Origin: B73-G16 sp964448445
Lineage (GTDB): Bacteria > Desulfobacterota > B13-G15
Direction of reading: 5' to 3'
DNA length: 24,298 nucleotides
NCBI GenBank assembly: GCA_964448445.1
Contig: CAYVAU010000017.1
Coordinates: 1 to 24,298 of the forward strand
The notes under the pieces: model-generated
The model's input: the letters and a program-made list of their open reading frames with translations, nothing else
The model's database searches: none
Told to the model about the DNA's origin: nothing
Position numbers and translations under genes: made by a program
Part shown: piece after piece, positions 7,570 through 15,414 of the stretch
Position numbering within the stretch: position 1 is the stretch's first letter
Layout: each line of letters starts with the position of its first letter

Positions 7570-7970
7570 GGCTGTCCCCTGGATAATCTCAGAATCTCTT
7601 CCCTCAGAGGCTGGTAGTCCTCGCAGAAGAAGAGATGGCTCTTGCACCTGCAATCGCTGGAGCCAAAGCGGGGAACACAGGGGAAGGTCCGCTGCAGTTC
7701 CCTCGCCAGGGGACATTCTATCCTTTTTCCCGGAAGGGGAATCACTTCGCGGACCCGGGCCTCCTGAAGGAGGAAATCGATGTGCCAGTGAAACCTCTTC
7801 ACTTTGCGCAGGTGCCTCCTGATCCTCGCCTCAAGCCCCCCCATTGCGGAACCTACATAGGCATAGAAGCCCTTTGGAAAGGAGAGGGGGCCGAGGGCTC
7901 CTACTGCGATTTCGCAATCCCTGGGCAATTCGATCAGAAGGATGTAAGTCCCGCCCTTTGACTTTTCCAT
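7566..7970 (-). CDS. GIY-YIG family protein, DUF123 domain
   Basis: The 134-residue protein matches the stand-alone DUF123 branch of the GIY-YIG nuclease superfamily. It has GTYILLIELP at the N-terminus, GFYAYVGSA followed by RIRRHLR (the YIG-like core and its Arg), FHWHIDFLL, and a Cys-rich C-terminal segment FGSSDCRCKSHLF. This domain is also known fused to endonuclease III, suggesting DNA handling, but no reaction is established. ATG 7970 is used; TTG 7982 in the same frame would overlap the ade stop by four bases and is equally possible, since neither has a clear ribosome site. The stop overlaps the rimO ATG, so it is part of the minus-strand operon. Confidence 0.85.
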   Translation of the reverse strand: MEKSKGGTYILLIELPRDCEIAVGALGPLSFPKGFYAYVGSAMGGLEARIRRHLRKVKRFHWHIDFLLQEARVREVIPLPGKRIECPLARELQRTFPCVPRFGSSDCRCKSHLFFCEDYQPLREEILRLSRGQP

Positions 7971-7978
7971 CCCTGTTA

Positions 7979-9700
7979 TCAATCGAAAAGGGAGATGAAG
8001 TTCCTTTGCGCTACATCGAACAGACCCTTATCGGTAATCCTCAACTCGGGGATCACGGGAAGGGCCAGAAAGGACACGTACATAAAAGGGTGGGGGAGGA
8101 CATCCCCTAGACTTTTTACAGCCTCCTCCAGCTCCCTGGATTTCCTGGCAGTCTCATCGAGGGATAGCGATGACATGAGTCCTCCCACTGGCAGGGGAAG
8201 GTGCGCAAGGATTTCCCTTCCCCTGACCACCGCCATTCCTCCTTTGGATTTTCGGAGGGTTTCTATGGCCAATAGGATCTCATCGTCGGTCATCCCCAGG
8301 GCGATGAGGTTGTGAGAATCATGGGCTATTGAAGTTGCAAGGGCACCCCTCTGGATTCCCAGTCCTTTGACGAACCCAATGCCCATGTTTCCCGTCCCCC
8401 GATGCCTTTCTATGACCACCACCTTCGGTATCCCTATGTCCTTTCCCTCGAGGCTTTTCGTTCTAAGGTCGATACTGACCCTCTCCCCTTCGGTAACGAG
8501 CTGATCCCTTTTGACAACGATGGCCCTGATGGTGGACCCCTTAGGGCTGATCCTCATCCTTTCGCGGATCTCATGCAGGGGAGGGATGAAGAAAGAGGGT
8601 TCGGGAAGGCTTGAGGGGGGTGGGAAATCTACAAGATAGGATCCATCCCTGTAGACCCATTTGCCGTCCTTTATCACTCCAAAGACCCTGAAAGACCTGA
8701 GGTCCTCCAAGAGTACAAGATCGGCCCAAAACCCCGGCGCAAGCAGACCGCGATCCCTTATCCCAAGGTGTCGCAGGGGACTGAGGCTTGCGATCCTTAT
8801 GGCAAGCAGCGGGTCCAAACCCAGGCTCACGGCCTTCCTGAGAATCCTGTCCATATGGCCGGATTCAGAAAGCTCAACGGGGGAAAGGTCATCCGAACAG
8901 AGGGCCATCTGCTCCGCTGTGGCCGGCTTAATGAGGGGGAGCAGTTCCTTCAGGTTCCTTGCAGCGGTTCCCTCCCGCACATAGAGAAACATGCCCTTTT
9001 TCAGTTTCTCATGTCCCTCCTCGAGATCCACGGTCTCGTGATCCGATGAAGGCCCTAGGCAGAGATAATGGGACAGGGCCTTTCCCCTGAGCAATGGAGC
9101 ATGGCCGTCTCGGGGGAGGTCTAAAAAGAGCTCGAGCTTCCCAATGGCCCTTTCCTCGGCCCCAAGGCAGGCTTCGACATCCATGAACTCACCAAGTCCC
9201 ATCACCCTTGGATGTTCCTTTAGGGCCTGAAGGTCATCGGGTCCCAGGGTGGCACCGGGTGTTTCATAGGGGCTTGAGGGGACACAGGAGGGTAGCATCA
9301 CGTAGAAATCGAGGGGCAGGGCCTCTGTGGCCTCAAGGAAGAACCTGATGCCCTCAGCACCCATGACATTGGCCAGCTCGTGGGGATCACAGAAAACGGC
9401 TGTGGTTCCCCGCTTGAGGGCTGCCCTTGCGAATTCGTGGGGCAGAAGCAAGGTGCTCTCTATGTGGATGTGGGAGTCCACAAAGCCCGGTGCCGCAAAC
9501 AGACCCCCCGCCTCAAAGACTTCCTTGGCCCTCAGTTCCTCATGGGCGATGATCCGCCCCCGGTGAATGGCCAAAGGGATCTCGGAGACCTCAAGATTGA
9601 GGACATCGATAACCTTTACTCCCTTCAGCAGGAGGTCACAGGGTTTCTCCCCCTCGAAGATCTCCCTAAGTTCCCTGGCCCAGGTTGAGAGGTCGATCAT
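7979..9700 (-). CDS. ade: Adenine deaminase
   Basis: Ade converts adenine to hypoxanthine and ammonia in purine salvage. The 573-residue product is of normal length for the bacterial amidohydrolase-type enzyme. It shows GFVDSHIHIEST (metal-binding His pair), GTTAVFCDPHELANV, GLGEFMD, a DGHAP segment, SSDHE, and ALCSDDLSP with its Asp. The C-terminal domain includes HDSHNLIALG and PVGGLMS. The longer reading frame to 9742 adds 14 residues, but ATG 9700 forms an ATGA overlap with the HD-gene stop and fits the family N-terminus. It lies between the HD-domain gene and the DUF123 gene in one transcription unit. Confidence 0.95.
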   Translation of the reverse strand: MIDLSTWARELREIFEGEKPCDLLLKGVKVIDVLNLEVSEIPLAIHRGRIIAHEELRAKEVFEAGGLFAAPGFVDSHIHIESTLLLPHEFARAALKRGTTAVFCDPHELANVMGAEGIRFFLEATEALPLDFYVMLPSCVPSSPYETPGATLGPDDLQALKEHPRVMGLGEFMDVEACLGAEERAIGKLELFLDLPRDGHAPLLRGKALSHYLCLGPSSDHETVDLEEGHEKLKKGMFLYVREGTAARNLKELLPLIKPATAEQMALCSDDLSPVELSESGHMDRILRKAVSLGLDPLLAIRIASLSPLRHLGIRDRGLLAPGFWADLVLLEDLRSFRVFGVIKDGKWVYRDGSYLVDFPPPSSLPEPSFFIPPLHEIRERMRISPKGSTIRAIVVKRDQLVTEGERVSIDLRTKSLEGKDIGIPKVVVIERHRGTGNMGIGFVKGLGIQRGALATSIAHDSHNLIALGMTDDEILLAIETLRKSKGGMAVVRGREILAHLPLPVGGLMSSLSLDETARKSRELEEAVKSLGDVLPHPFMYVSFLALPVIPELRITDKGLFDVAQRNFISLFD

Positions 9701-10239
9701 AGACCCAATTGTTGATCGATGGACTTCATCGCCCGAAGGCATATGGATATGAACTCCTCAAGGCTCAGGCCGATTTCCTCGCAGGACCTTATCTGATCCC
9801 TATTGGCCCCGCGAGCAAAGCTTTTTTCCTTGAACCTGTTCATCACAAATCGTTCGTCCACGGCCTCCAGGCGCCTTTTGGGGTGCATTAGGGTTGCGGC
9901 CACAATGAGCCCCGTCAAGGGATCCACGGCATAGAGGGCCTTTGCCATAAGGCTTTCCCTTGGGGCCTTATCGGCATGGGCCTTAATAGCCGTGATGACC
10001 TCCTCGGGGACTTTCCCCGAAAGCATCTCGGCGGTCCTCAGCCCGTGCTCTTCTGGCTTGTCCTTCGTGAGATCGTAATCCAGGTCGTGGAGCAGACCTG
10101 CAAGGCCCCATAGTTCCTCGTCCTGGCCGAAGTGCCGGGCCAGCTCCCTCATACATGCTTCAACGGCAAGCATGTGCTTTAGGAGGTTTTTGTTTTTGAC
10201 CTTTTCCTGAACCATGGCCAGTGCCGTCTGTCTTTCCAT
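9697..10239 (-). CDS. HD-domain phosphohydrolase-like protein
   Basis: The 180-residue protein carries an HD fold: KHMLAVEACMRELA supplies the first His, LLHDLDYD the HD pair, and a downstream HADKAP and AVDPLTG provide the later His and Asp. Proteins of this size often act on nucleotides or phosphoesters, but the substrate cannot be read from sequence. ATG 10239 is preceded by a strong GGAGGAGG site, so the longer upstream frame is rejected. It is the first gene of the minus-strand run and overlaps the ade start (ATGA), which would fit a nucleotide-salvage role by association. It is divergent from the QueG-like gene across 55 bases, where I see no convincing promoter. Confidence 0.88.
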   Translation of the reverse strand: MERQTALAMVQEKVKNKNLLKHMLAVEACMRELARHFGQDEELWGLAGLLHDLDYDLTKDKPEEHGLRTAEMLSGKVPEEVITAIKAHADKAPRESLMAKALYAVDPLTGLIVAATLMHPKRRLEAVDERFVMNRFKEKSFARGANRDQIRSCEEIGLSLEEFISICLRAMKSIDQQLGL

Positions 10240-10294
10240 CTTCAAACCTCCTCCTGAGAAAGGATAAACTAATTTACCAAGGGAGGGAAATCCC

Positions 10295-10972
10295 ATGTCC
10301 CCAGAGGAAGCCCGCCAGAGGTTGGAGGCGAAAGCCCGAGAGCTTGGGGCCGATCTCTTCGGGGTGGCGGACCTAAGGGGACAGGCCTTAAAGGTGTTGG
10401 AGCTTCCTAAAGATATCTGCAACAGGTTACCCTACGGGATTTCCATGGGGATAGCCCTTTGCAGCGGGGTGATCGAAGAGATAGTCGACCATCCTACGCT
10501 TTTTTACCTCCACCATTATCGACAGGCCAATTACATACTGGATCAAATGGCCTTCAGGATTTCCAAGATGATAGAGAACATGGGTGGGAGGGCCCTCCCC
10601 ATTGCTGCCTCACAAATAGTGGACTGGGATAGGCAGCAGGCCCATTTCGATCACAAGACCCTGGCCGAACTCGCAGGCCTTGGCTGGCGGGGCAGGAACA
10701 ACCTGCTTGTAACCCCCAAGTATGGTGCCAGAGTGCGCCTTGTGAGCATCCTCACCGATCTCCCCTTAAGGGTCGATGGCCCTTATCAGGGGCCAAGGTG
10801 TGGCAATTGCACAAGCTGTATTGAGGCCTGTCCTGTGGGGGCTATAAAAGAGGATCCCAGGGATTTCGACCACATAAGGTGTTTTGAGAAACTGAAGGAA
10901 TTCCGGAAAAAATATAACATCGGACAATACATCTGCGGGATCTGCATTAAGGCATGTGGGCCGAAGCTCTAA
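10295..10972 (+). CDS. QueG-like double [4Fe-4S] cluster protein
   Basis: The 225-residue protein resembles a shortened epoxyqueuosine reductase. It has ARELGADLFGVADL near the N-terminus, LPYGISMGIAL, then SQIVDW, a DHKTLAELAGLGWRGRNNLLV block and a ferredoxin-type motif CGNCTSCIEACPVGAI (around residues 170-185). A second cluster motif, CGICIKAC, ends only four residues before the C-terminus. True QueG proteins are longer and usually carry a C-terminal HEAT-like region, missing here, so queuosine synthesis is not assured; a different cobalamin- or flavin-linked electron-transfer role is possible. A strong GGGAGGG precedes the ATG. The stop overlaps the convergent fdhD stop. Confidence 0.85.
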   Translation: MSPEEARQRLEAKARELGADLFGVADLRGQALKVLELPKDICNRLPYGISMGIALCSGVIEEIVDHPTLFYLHHYRQANYILDQMAFRISKMIENMGGRALPIAASQIVDWDRQQAHFDHKTLAELAGLGWRGRNNLLVTPKYGARVRLVSILTDLPLRVDGPYQGPRCGNCTSCIEACPVGAIKEDPRDFDHIRCFEKLKEFRKKYNIGQYICGICIKACGPKL

Positions 10973-11727
10973 AGGATCCTTTGGGGGACAGTATAGACCC
11001 GCATTTTTTCACCCCTCACAGAGCCTACAACGGTGATGTTCAACCTTTGGGCGAGTTCCAGGGCCTTATCGGTGGGGGAGGCAAGGGATGCGATGAGGGG
11101 GACCTTTCTTCTTGCGGCCTTAAGGACCATCTCCGAAGAGATCCTCCCGCTCAAAAACAGGAACAGCCCCCTGGGGGATGATCCCTCCAGGAGGCAGTGG
11201 CCGAAGACCTTGTCCACGGCATTGTGTCTGCCCAAATCCTCCCTGAACACGAGGATTTTCCGGGTATCGGAAAGGGCAGCACTGTGGACCCCATGAGTTA
11301 TTTTCCAGACCCCCGAAGAGTCTTCAAAACGCCGGGCCAGTTCGAGGATCCCTGTGGCCTCAACCCTTTCTGAGAGGGGCAAGGGATCAAAATCAAGCTC
11401 CCCAAGAAAACTCCTCCCTCCTCCTGAGGTTATCGCGTGGGCCGACCTCCGAACCTCCCCTCTTAGTTTTAGCCAGACATTTCCCTGCCTCTCCTCTATG
11501 ACCTCCACCTCCTTCATATCCCTCAGGACCCCTTCGGACTCGAGGAAGCCCAGGGCAAGTTCCGTGAGGTCGGTAGGGGAGCAGAAGAGGGTGACCCAGG
11601 GACTTCCGTTGACAAAGATCGTCAATGTGTGCTCTATGGCAACCGAGCCCCTTGAAACGTGTCTTGCACCGGCGGAGGATATTTCCAGGTATTGCAGGTC
11701 CCTTTTCACGGTCGATGATTTTATCAC
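10969..11727 (-). CDS. fdhD: FdhD-like sulfurtransferase lacking the usual Cys motif
   Basis: FdhD transfers sulfur from a cysteine desulfurase to the molybdenum/tungsten cofactor of formate dehydrogenase. The 252-residue protein has family landmarks in order: CSPTDLTELALGFLESEGV, THGVHSAAL, REDLGRHNAVDKVFGH, SGRISSEMVLKAA and ASPTDKALELA. In most members a TSGCG-type cysteine motif lies between the first two; here it reads TSGGGRSF, with no Cys. The remaining cysteines lie at FCSPTD and GHCLLEG. The protein may therefore bind cofactor without transferring sulfur in the standard way, or use another residue. The start is GTG 11727 without a strong ribosome site; GTG 11709 is an alternative. 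No formate dehydrogenase gene is present in the window. Confidence 0.92.
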   Translation of the reverse strand: MIKSSTVKRDLQYLEISSAGARHVSRGSVAIEHTLTIFVNGSPWVTLFCSPTDLTELALGFLESEGVLRDMKEVEVIEERQGNVWLKLRGEVRRSAHAITSGGGRSFLGELDFDPLPLSERVEATGILELARRFEDSSGVWKITHGVHSAALSDTRKILVFREDLGRHNAVDKVFGHCLLEGSSPRGLFLFLSGRISSEMVLKAARRKVPLIASLASPTDKALELAQRLNITVVGSVRGEKMRVYTVPQRIL

Positions 11728-11728
11728 C

Positions 11729-11756
11729 TTGTAAGGACGAAGGGTAAGGACATAAG
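11729..11756 (+). promoter_or_regulatory. Possible promoter for the 240-aa gene and murJ
   Basis: TTGTAA at 11729-11734 and CATAAG at 11751-11756 are separated by 16 bases; each matches the sigma-70 consensus at four of six positions. It sits in the 50-bp gap divergent to fdhD. It is weak and inferred mainly from location. Confidence 0.25.
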
Positions 11757-11777
11757 ATCCACAAGGGGGTTTTGGAG

Positions 11778-12500
11778 ATGGTTTCCCTCATTGAATGGGC
11801 TTCCCTTTTTAAGAACCTGAGGGGGGTGGTGCTCTTTCCGAAGGAACCAGATGAGGAGAAGATGAAATGGCTTGCACGCAAACATCGGTACAGGCGCCTC
11901 GGGGTTGCCCCTTCCTTCAGTCCCGTGGTAGAGCGACCGGCTTTGAAAAAGTCTCCCTTTGTGACGCTTTCCTTTCCTGCCGAGGAACTTGAAAGGTTTT
12001 CGGAGATCCTCTCCAAGAGGGCAGAGAGGTATGTGGCAGAATCTCTTATCCTTTCCTGTTGCTATTCCTCACCTCTCATCGTGACCGATGAAGGGCTGTT
12101 TGAAAACCTTAAACCCTTCACCCTCTGGAGTCTCAGGAGCAATGAGCGTCTTGGTGAGAAGGACCTGATCTTTCATCTCCGGGTGGCTTCCTATGTCATC
12201 ATCGACTTCTTCGGACTTGCAAAAGAGGCCTACGAGGCCCTTGGGGACCCGAAAAGGCTCAAGAAATGCTGCGAAAAGCGGAGAAAGGCCTCAGAGAGGG
12301 ACGGCAGGAAGCGCTTTTGGAGGATCCCGGAGGACCCCAACGGGAAGATCATCTGTGCCTATCTTGACCTTTTGCCTGCACTTCTGGAGGAACTCGAGGG
12401 GGGTAATCCTTCGGCCGTCGCTTTGATCCGGAGCGAGTGGACGGCCTTTGCCCTGCCCATAACTTGTGCCTTCTCTTTGGGAGGACAGAGTGGGGATTGA
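11778..12500 (+). CDS. Unrecognised 240-aa protein preceding murJ
   Basis: I do not recognise this protein. It begins MVSLIEWASLFKN and has a basic stretch near residues 35-45 (RKHRYRRLG). It contains SLILSCCYSSPLIVTDEGLF, a hydrophobic VASYVIIDFF segment, a basic Cys-pair helix KKCCEKRRKASERDGRKRF, and a Leu-rich acidic segment (LLPALLEELEGG). There is no signal peptide or convincing membrane helix. Base and codon use are like the neighbours and the frame is uninterrupted, so it is a real gene. ATG 11778 has GGGGG about eight bases upstream; TTG 11772 is less likely. Its last 11 bases overlap the murJ start, so the two are probably coupled, hinting at an envelope-related or regulatory role without proof. 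Confidence 0.85.
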   Translation: MVSLIEWASLFKNLRGVVLFPKEPDEEKMKWLARKHRYRRLGVAPSFSPVVERPALKKSPFVTLSFPAEELERFSEILSKRAERYVAESLILSCCYSSPLIVTDEGLFENLKPFTLWSLRSNERLGEKDLIFHLRVASYVIIDFFGLAKEAYEALGDPKRLKKCCEKRRKASERDGRKRFWRIPEDPNGKIICAYLDLLPALLEELEGGNPSAVALIRSEWTAFALPITCAFSLGGQSGD

Positions 12501-14058
12501 GGGACAGAGGATTGTGAGGGCCACAGGGGTATTTGCCGGGGCGACGCTTTTGAGTCGCATCCTGGGGCTTTTGAGGGACATCTCCATCTCCTGGATCTTC
12601 GGCGCAGGGGCCATGACCGATGCCTTTTTTGTGGCCTTTGCGATCCCCAACTTCTTCAGACGCCTGGTAGGCGAGGGATCTTTGACGGTGGCCGTTGTGC
12701 CCGTCTACACCGATTACCTCACGGGCAAAAAGGGAGGGAGGGAGGAGGCCTTCAGGGCCATCCTAGGGGCAACGATCCTTGTGCTGGCAATCCTGGTTGG
12801 GGTGGGCATATGGATGTCGCCCTTTCTGGTGAGGCTCCAGGTATTTGGATGGAAGAATGCGGGAACCCTTTCCTTGACGGTCAACCTTACCAGGATCTGC
12901 TTTCCTTACCTGTTCTTTGTTTCCCTCGTGGCCCTTATGATGGGCATCCTCAACGCCCACGGCCATTTTTTCGCCCCCGCCGTTTCACCTTGTCTCTTGA
13001 ACCTCTCTCTCATCGGGGGTGCCATCGTAAGTCCCCTTTTCAATCCCCCCATTTTAGCCCTCGCCTGGGGGGTGGTCCTGGGCGGGGTATTGCAGCTGCT
13101 TCTGCAGATCCCTTTTGTCACCCGCAGGGGCCTTTCAGTTTACCCCACCTTTGACCTCGGACATCCTGCCGTGAAGGAGGTAGGCAAATTCATGCTCCCC
13201 ATGGCCTTTGCGGCATCCGTGTTTCAAATAAACCAAATAGTGAATCGCTTGCTGGCCTCCTACCTTCCCCATGGGAGCATATCTTACCTTTATTATGCCG
13301 ACAGGATCTTCGAACTGCCCATAGGGCTTTTTGCCGTTGCCCTCGGGGTTGCAGTTCTGCCCAGCTTTTCGCGATACGCGAGCCGAGGGGATTTGGAGGG
13401 ATTGAGGGCCGAGGTCACCGATTCCCTGAGGCTCTCCCTCTTCCTCACCATTCCCTCGATGGTTCTCCTCATTGCCTTCGGTAAGCCCATTGTGGCCGTG
13501 ATCTTCCAACACGGGGCCTTCGGTCCTCGGGATTCCGTCCTTACCGCTCAGGCCCTCCTGGCCTATTCGGTGGGTCTCTGGGCCTATGGGGGGATCCAGG
13601 TCCTGTCGCGGGCCTTCTATGCCTTGAAGGACCCCAGGACCCCTGTGAAGGCCGCCCTTGTGGCCTCGGGGGTGAACCTCACGTTCGGGATGCTTCTTAT
13701 GGGCCCCCTGAGGCATTCTGGCCTTGCCCTCGCCAATTCCCTCTCGGCTGTTTGCAATTTTCTCCTGCTGTTCCTCTGGTTTGACAGGAGGATCGGCCTC
13801 CGAAAAGGAGAACTCGTGAGGGGAGTGGGGTCCACATTGTTTTGCTCTCTGCCCGTAATTCCTTGGCTCCTTTTTATCAAGGGCATGGGAAAGTGGCTCT
13901 CAGAAGGATCATCCTTCGGGACGGTTTTGCTGCTTTTACTTGGGGTTTTGGGCGCCCTGGGTATCTTTCTGGGATTGTCCTTCTTCAGTGGTTCTCGGGA
14001 GCTAAGAGGCCTTCTTTGCGGTGTCTTTGGACGGATTCCCTCAGCTCCTGAGGAGTAA
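12490..14058 (+). CDS. murJ: Lipid II flippase MurJ (MviN family)
   Basis: MurJ flips lipid II across the inner membrane for peptidoglycan assembly. The 522-residue product is highly hydrophobic, with about 14 membrane segments, typical of the MOP-superfamily MviN group. Diagnostic stretches are TLLSRILGLLRDISIS, FGAGAMTDAFFVAFAIPNFFRRL followed by GEGSLTVAVVPVY, and YYADRIFELPIGLFAVALGVAVLP. The predicted start is GTG 12490, with GGGAGG five bases upstream; the longer frame from GTG 12466 would add eight residues that do not fit the family. It overlaps the preceding unknown gene by 11 bases. Its 3' end overlaps the convergent heptose-kinase gene by 74 bases, an unusually long tail-to-tail overlap. 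Confidence 0.96.
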   Translation: MGIEGQRIVRATGVFAGATLLSRILGLLRDISISWIFGAGAMTDAFFVAFAIPNFFRRLVGEGSLTVAVVPVYTDYLTGKKGGREEAFRAILGATILVLAILVGVGIWMSPFLVRLQVFGWKNAGTLSLTVNLTRICFPYLFFVSLVALMMGILNAHGHFFAPAVSPCLLNLSLIGGAIVSPLFNPPILALAWGVVLGGVLQLLLQIPFVTRRGLSVYPTFDLGHPAVKEVGKFMLPMAFAASVFQINQIVNRLLASYLPHGSISYLYYADRIFELPIGLFAVALGVAVLPSFSRYASRGDLEGLRAEVTDSLRLSLFLTIPSMVLLIAFGKPIVAVIFQHGAFGPRDSVLTAQALLAYSVGLWAYGGIQVLSRAFYALKDPRTPVKAALVASGVNLTFGMLLMGPLRHSGLALANSLSAVCNFLLLFLWFDRRIGLRKGELVRGVGSTLFCSLPVIPWLLFIKGMGKWLSEGSSFGTVLLLLLGVLGALGIFLGLSFFSGSRELRGLLCGVFGRIPSAPEE

Positions 14059-15016
14059 CCACAGCCGTTCCCAGCTTCCCGACCACTACCCCTGCTGCGC
14101 AATTGGCGATGGCGGAGGCCTCGAGATAGTCCAGGCCTGAAGCCAGACAGAGGCTCAGCACCGCCGCCACAGTATCACCGGCCCCTGTAACGTCGTATAC
14201 CTCCCTGGCAACAGTGGGTATGGGAACCATCTGCTTTCGGGGCACAAAGAGGGCCATGCCCTCCTCACCACGGGTGATGAGCAAGGCCTCCAAACGGAAA
14301 CGCCTGAGGATCTTTCGCCCCACCTCTTTGAGGGTTGTTTGATCCCTGATCTTCATCCCCGATGCTGCCTCCGCCTCACGGAGGTTGGGGGTCATGATGC
14401 TCACATTGCGGTACAGGTGAAAATTGCCCATCTTTGGGTCCACCACCACTTTCTTAGGCCTTTTCCCCTTCAGCCCCAATACCTCCTCCATAACTCCCCT
14501 GGTTATGACCCCCTTTCCGTAATCGGAAATGAGCACGCAATCCACCCCCTCCCAGAGTTCCCTCAGGTGCTGTCTGATCTTCTGCTCCTCGGGAACCGGC
14601 AGGGGGGTTCGTCTCTCTCGGTCAAACCTCACCACCTGTTGCCCCCCGGCTATCACCCTCGTCTTTATGGTGGTGGGTCTCCCCCCGTCCACCACAATGC
14701 CCCTTATCCCCACCCCTATGGCCTTGAGCCTTTCCCATAACTCTTCGCCCTCGCTGTCACCGCCCAAAAGCCCACAAATCTCCACCTGTCCCCCCAGCGT
14801 CCTTATGTTGTGGGCCACATTGGCGGCACCGCCCAAAAGCCTGCTTTCCTTCTCCACCTCCACCACCGGTACAGGGGCCTCAGGGGATATCCGCTCCACC
14901 TTCCCCCAGATGAATTGATCGAGGATGAGATCCCCGACCACAAGGACCTTGGCCCGCGCAAACCTCCGAAAGAGCTCATCCAGGTCGATCTTTCCGATGA
15001 CCCGCTTCCAGACCAT
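13985..15016 (-). CDS. rfaE1: D-glycero-beta-D-manno-heptose-7-phosphate kinase (RfaE1/HldE N-terminal type)
   Basis: The enzyme phosphorylates heptose 7-phosphate to the 1,7-bisphosphate on the way to ADP-heptose for LPS inner core. The 343-residue PfkB-family protein shows VVGDLILDQFIWG, the RISPEAPVPVVEV segment typical of RfaE, GGAANVAHNI, an ISDYGKG motif and the catalytic DVTGAGDTVAAVLSL. The second (cytidylyl/adenylyl-transferase) domain of bifunctional HldE is absent, so a separate RfaE2 is expected elsewhere. ATG 15016 overlaps the yjbQ stop by one base (TGATG) and has AGGA eight bases upstream; the long upstream frame is rejected. It is the last gene of the minus-strand ten-gene run, with its final 74 bases antisense to the murJ end. 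Confidence 0.95.
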   Translation of the reverse strand: MVWKRVIGKIDLDELFRRFARAKVLVVGDLILDQFIWGKVERISPEAPVPVVEVEKESRLLGGAANVAHNIRTLGGQVEICGLLGGDSEGEELWERLKAIGVGIRGIVVDGGRPTTIKTRVIAGGQQVVRFDRERRTPLPVPEEQKIRQHLRELWEGVDCVLISDYGKGVITRGVMEEVLGLKGKRPKKVVVDPKMGNFHLYRNVSIMTPNLREAEAASGMKIRDQTTLKEVGRKILRRFRLEALLITRGEEGMALFVPRKQMVPIPTVAREVYDVTGAGDTVAAVLSLCLASGLDYLEASAIANCAAGVVVGKLGTAVVTPQELRESVQRHRKEGLLAPENH

Positions 15017-15411
15017 CAAAAGATCCTGACCAAGATCCGTCTCGACCTCGGTCCATCGAATTCGCAGAAGAAGACCCCCTGCCACGTGCCCAGGGCGAGC
15101 CTGCCATCCTTGATGGGGATCATGGTCGAGCACCCGACCAGGGTGGACTTTATGTGGCTATCGGCGTTGCCCTCGGTGTGACGGTACCTTGCTCCCTCTG
15201 GAACCAGTTGCGAAAGCCTCTCGATAATGTCCATCACCACACTGGGATCGGCATTCTCATTGACGGTTATGGCGGCTGTGGTGTGGGGAACGTAAAGGAG
15301 ACACAAGCCTTCCTTCACCCCTGAGGCAGAGACCAAATGTTGGACCTTTGAAGTTATGTCTATCAATTCGGTGCGCCTGCTCGACCTTACCTGGATCTCC
15401 TCGCAGAACAT
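15016..15411 (-). CDS. YjbQ family protein (UPF0047)
   Basis: The 131-residue protein is a full-length UPF0047/YjbQ member. It shows LYVPHTTAAITVNENADPSVVMD, a HTEGNADSHIKS motif with the conserved His residues, and the late GTWQGVFFCEFDGPR segment. Related proteins have weak thiamine-phosphate synthase activity, but the physiological role of the family is unsettled. It lies three bases after metG and overlaps rfaE1 by one base, so it is almost certainly co-transcribed with both. No signal peptide or membrane segment is seen. Confidence 0.94.
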   Translation of the reverse strand: MFCEEIQVRSSRRTELIDITSKVQHLVSASGVKEGLCLLYVPHTTAAITVNENADPSVVMDIIERLSQLVPEGARYRHTEGNADSHIKSTLVGCSTMIPIKDGRLALGTWQGVFFCEFDGPRSRRILVRIF

Positions 15412-15414
15412 TCC

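Noticed and set aside
7570..7716. 49-residue N-terminal extension of RimO
   Set aside because: It lies inside the DUF123 gene, matches nothing in RimO, and ATG 7569 has a good ribosome site and a 4-base overlap with the previous stop.
10240..10294. Bidirectional promoter between the HD and QueG-like genes
   Set aside because: Only 55 bases with ribosome sites at both ends; AT-rich centre but no paired -35/-10 at a sensible distance in either direction.
14039..14053. CCTCAG-CTC-CTGAGG hairpin as the murJ terminator
   Set aside because: Six pairs, no following T run, and it is inside both coding regions.
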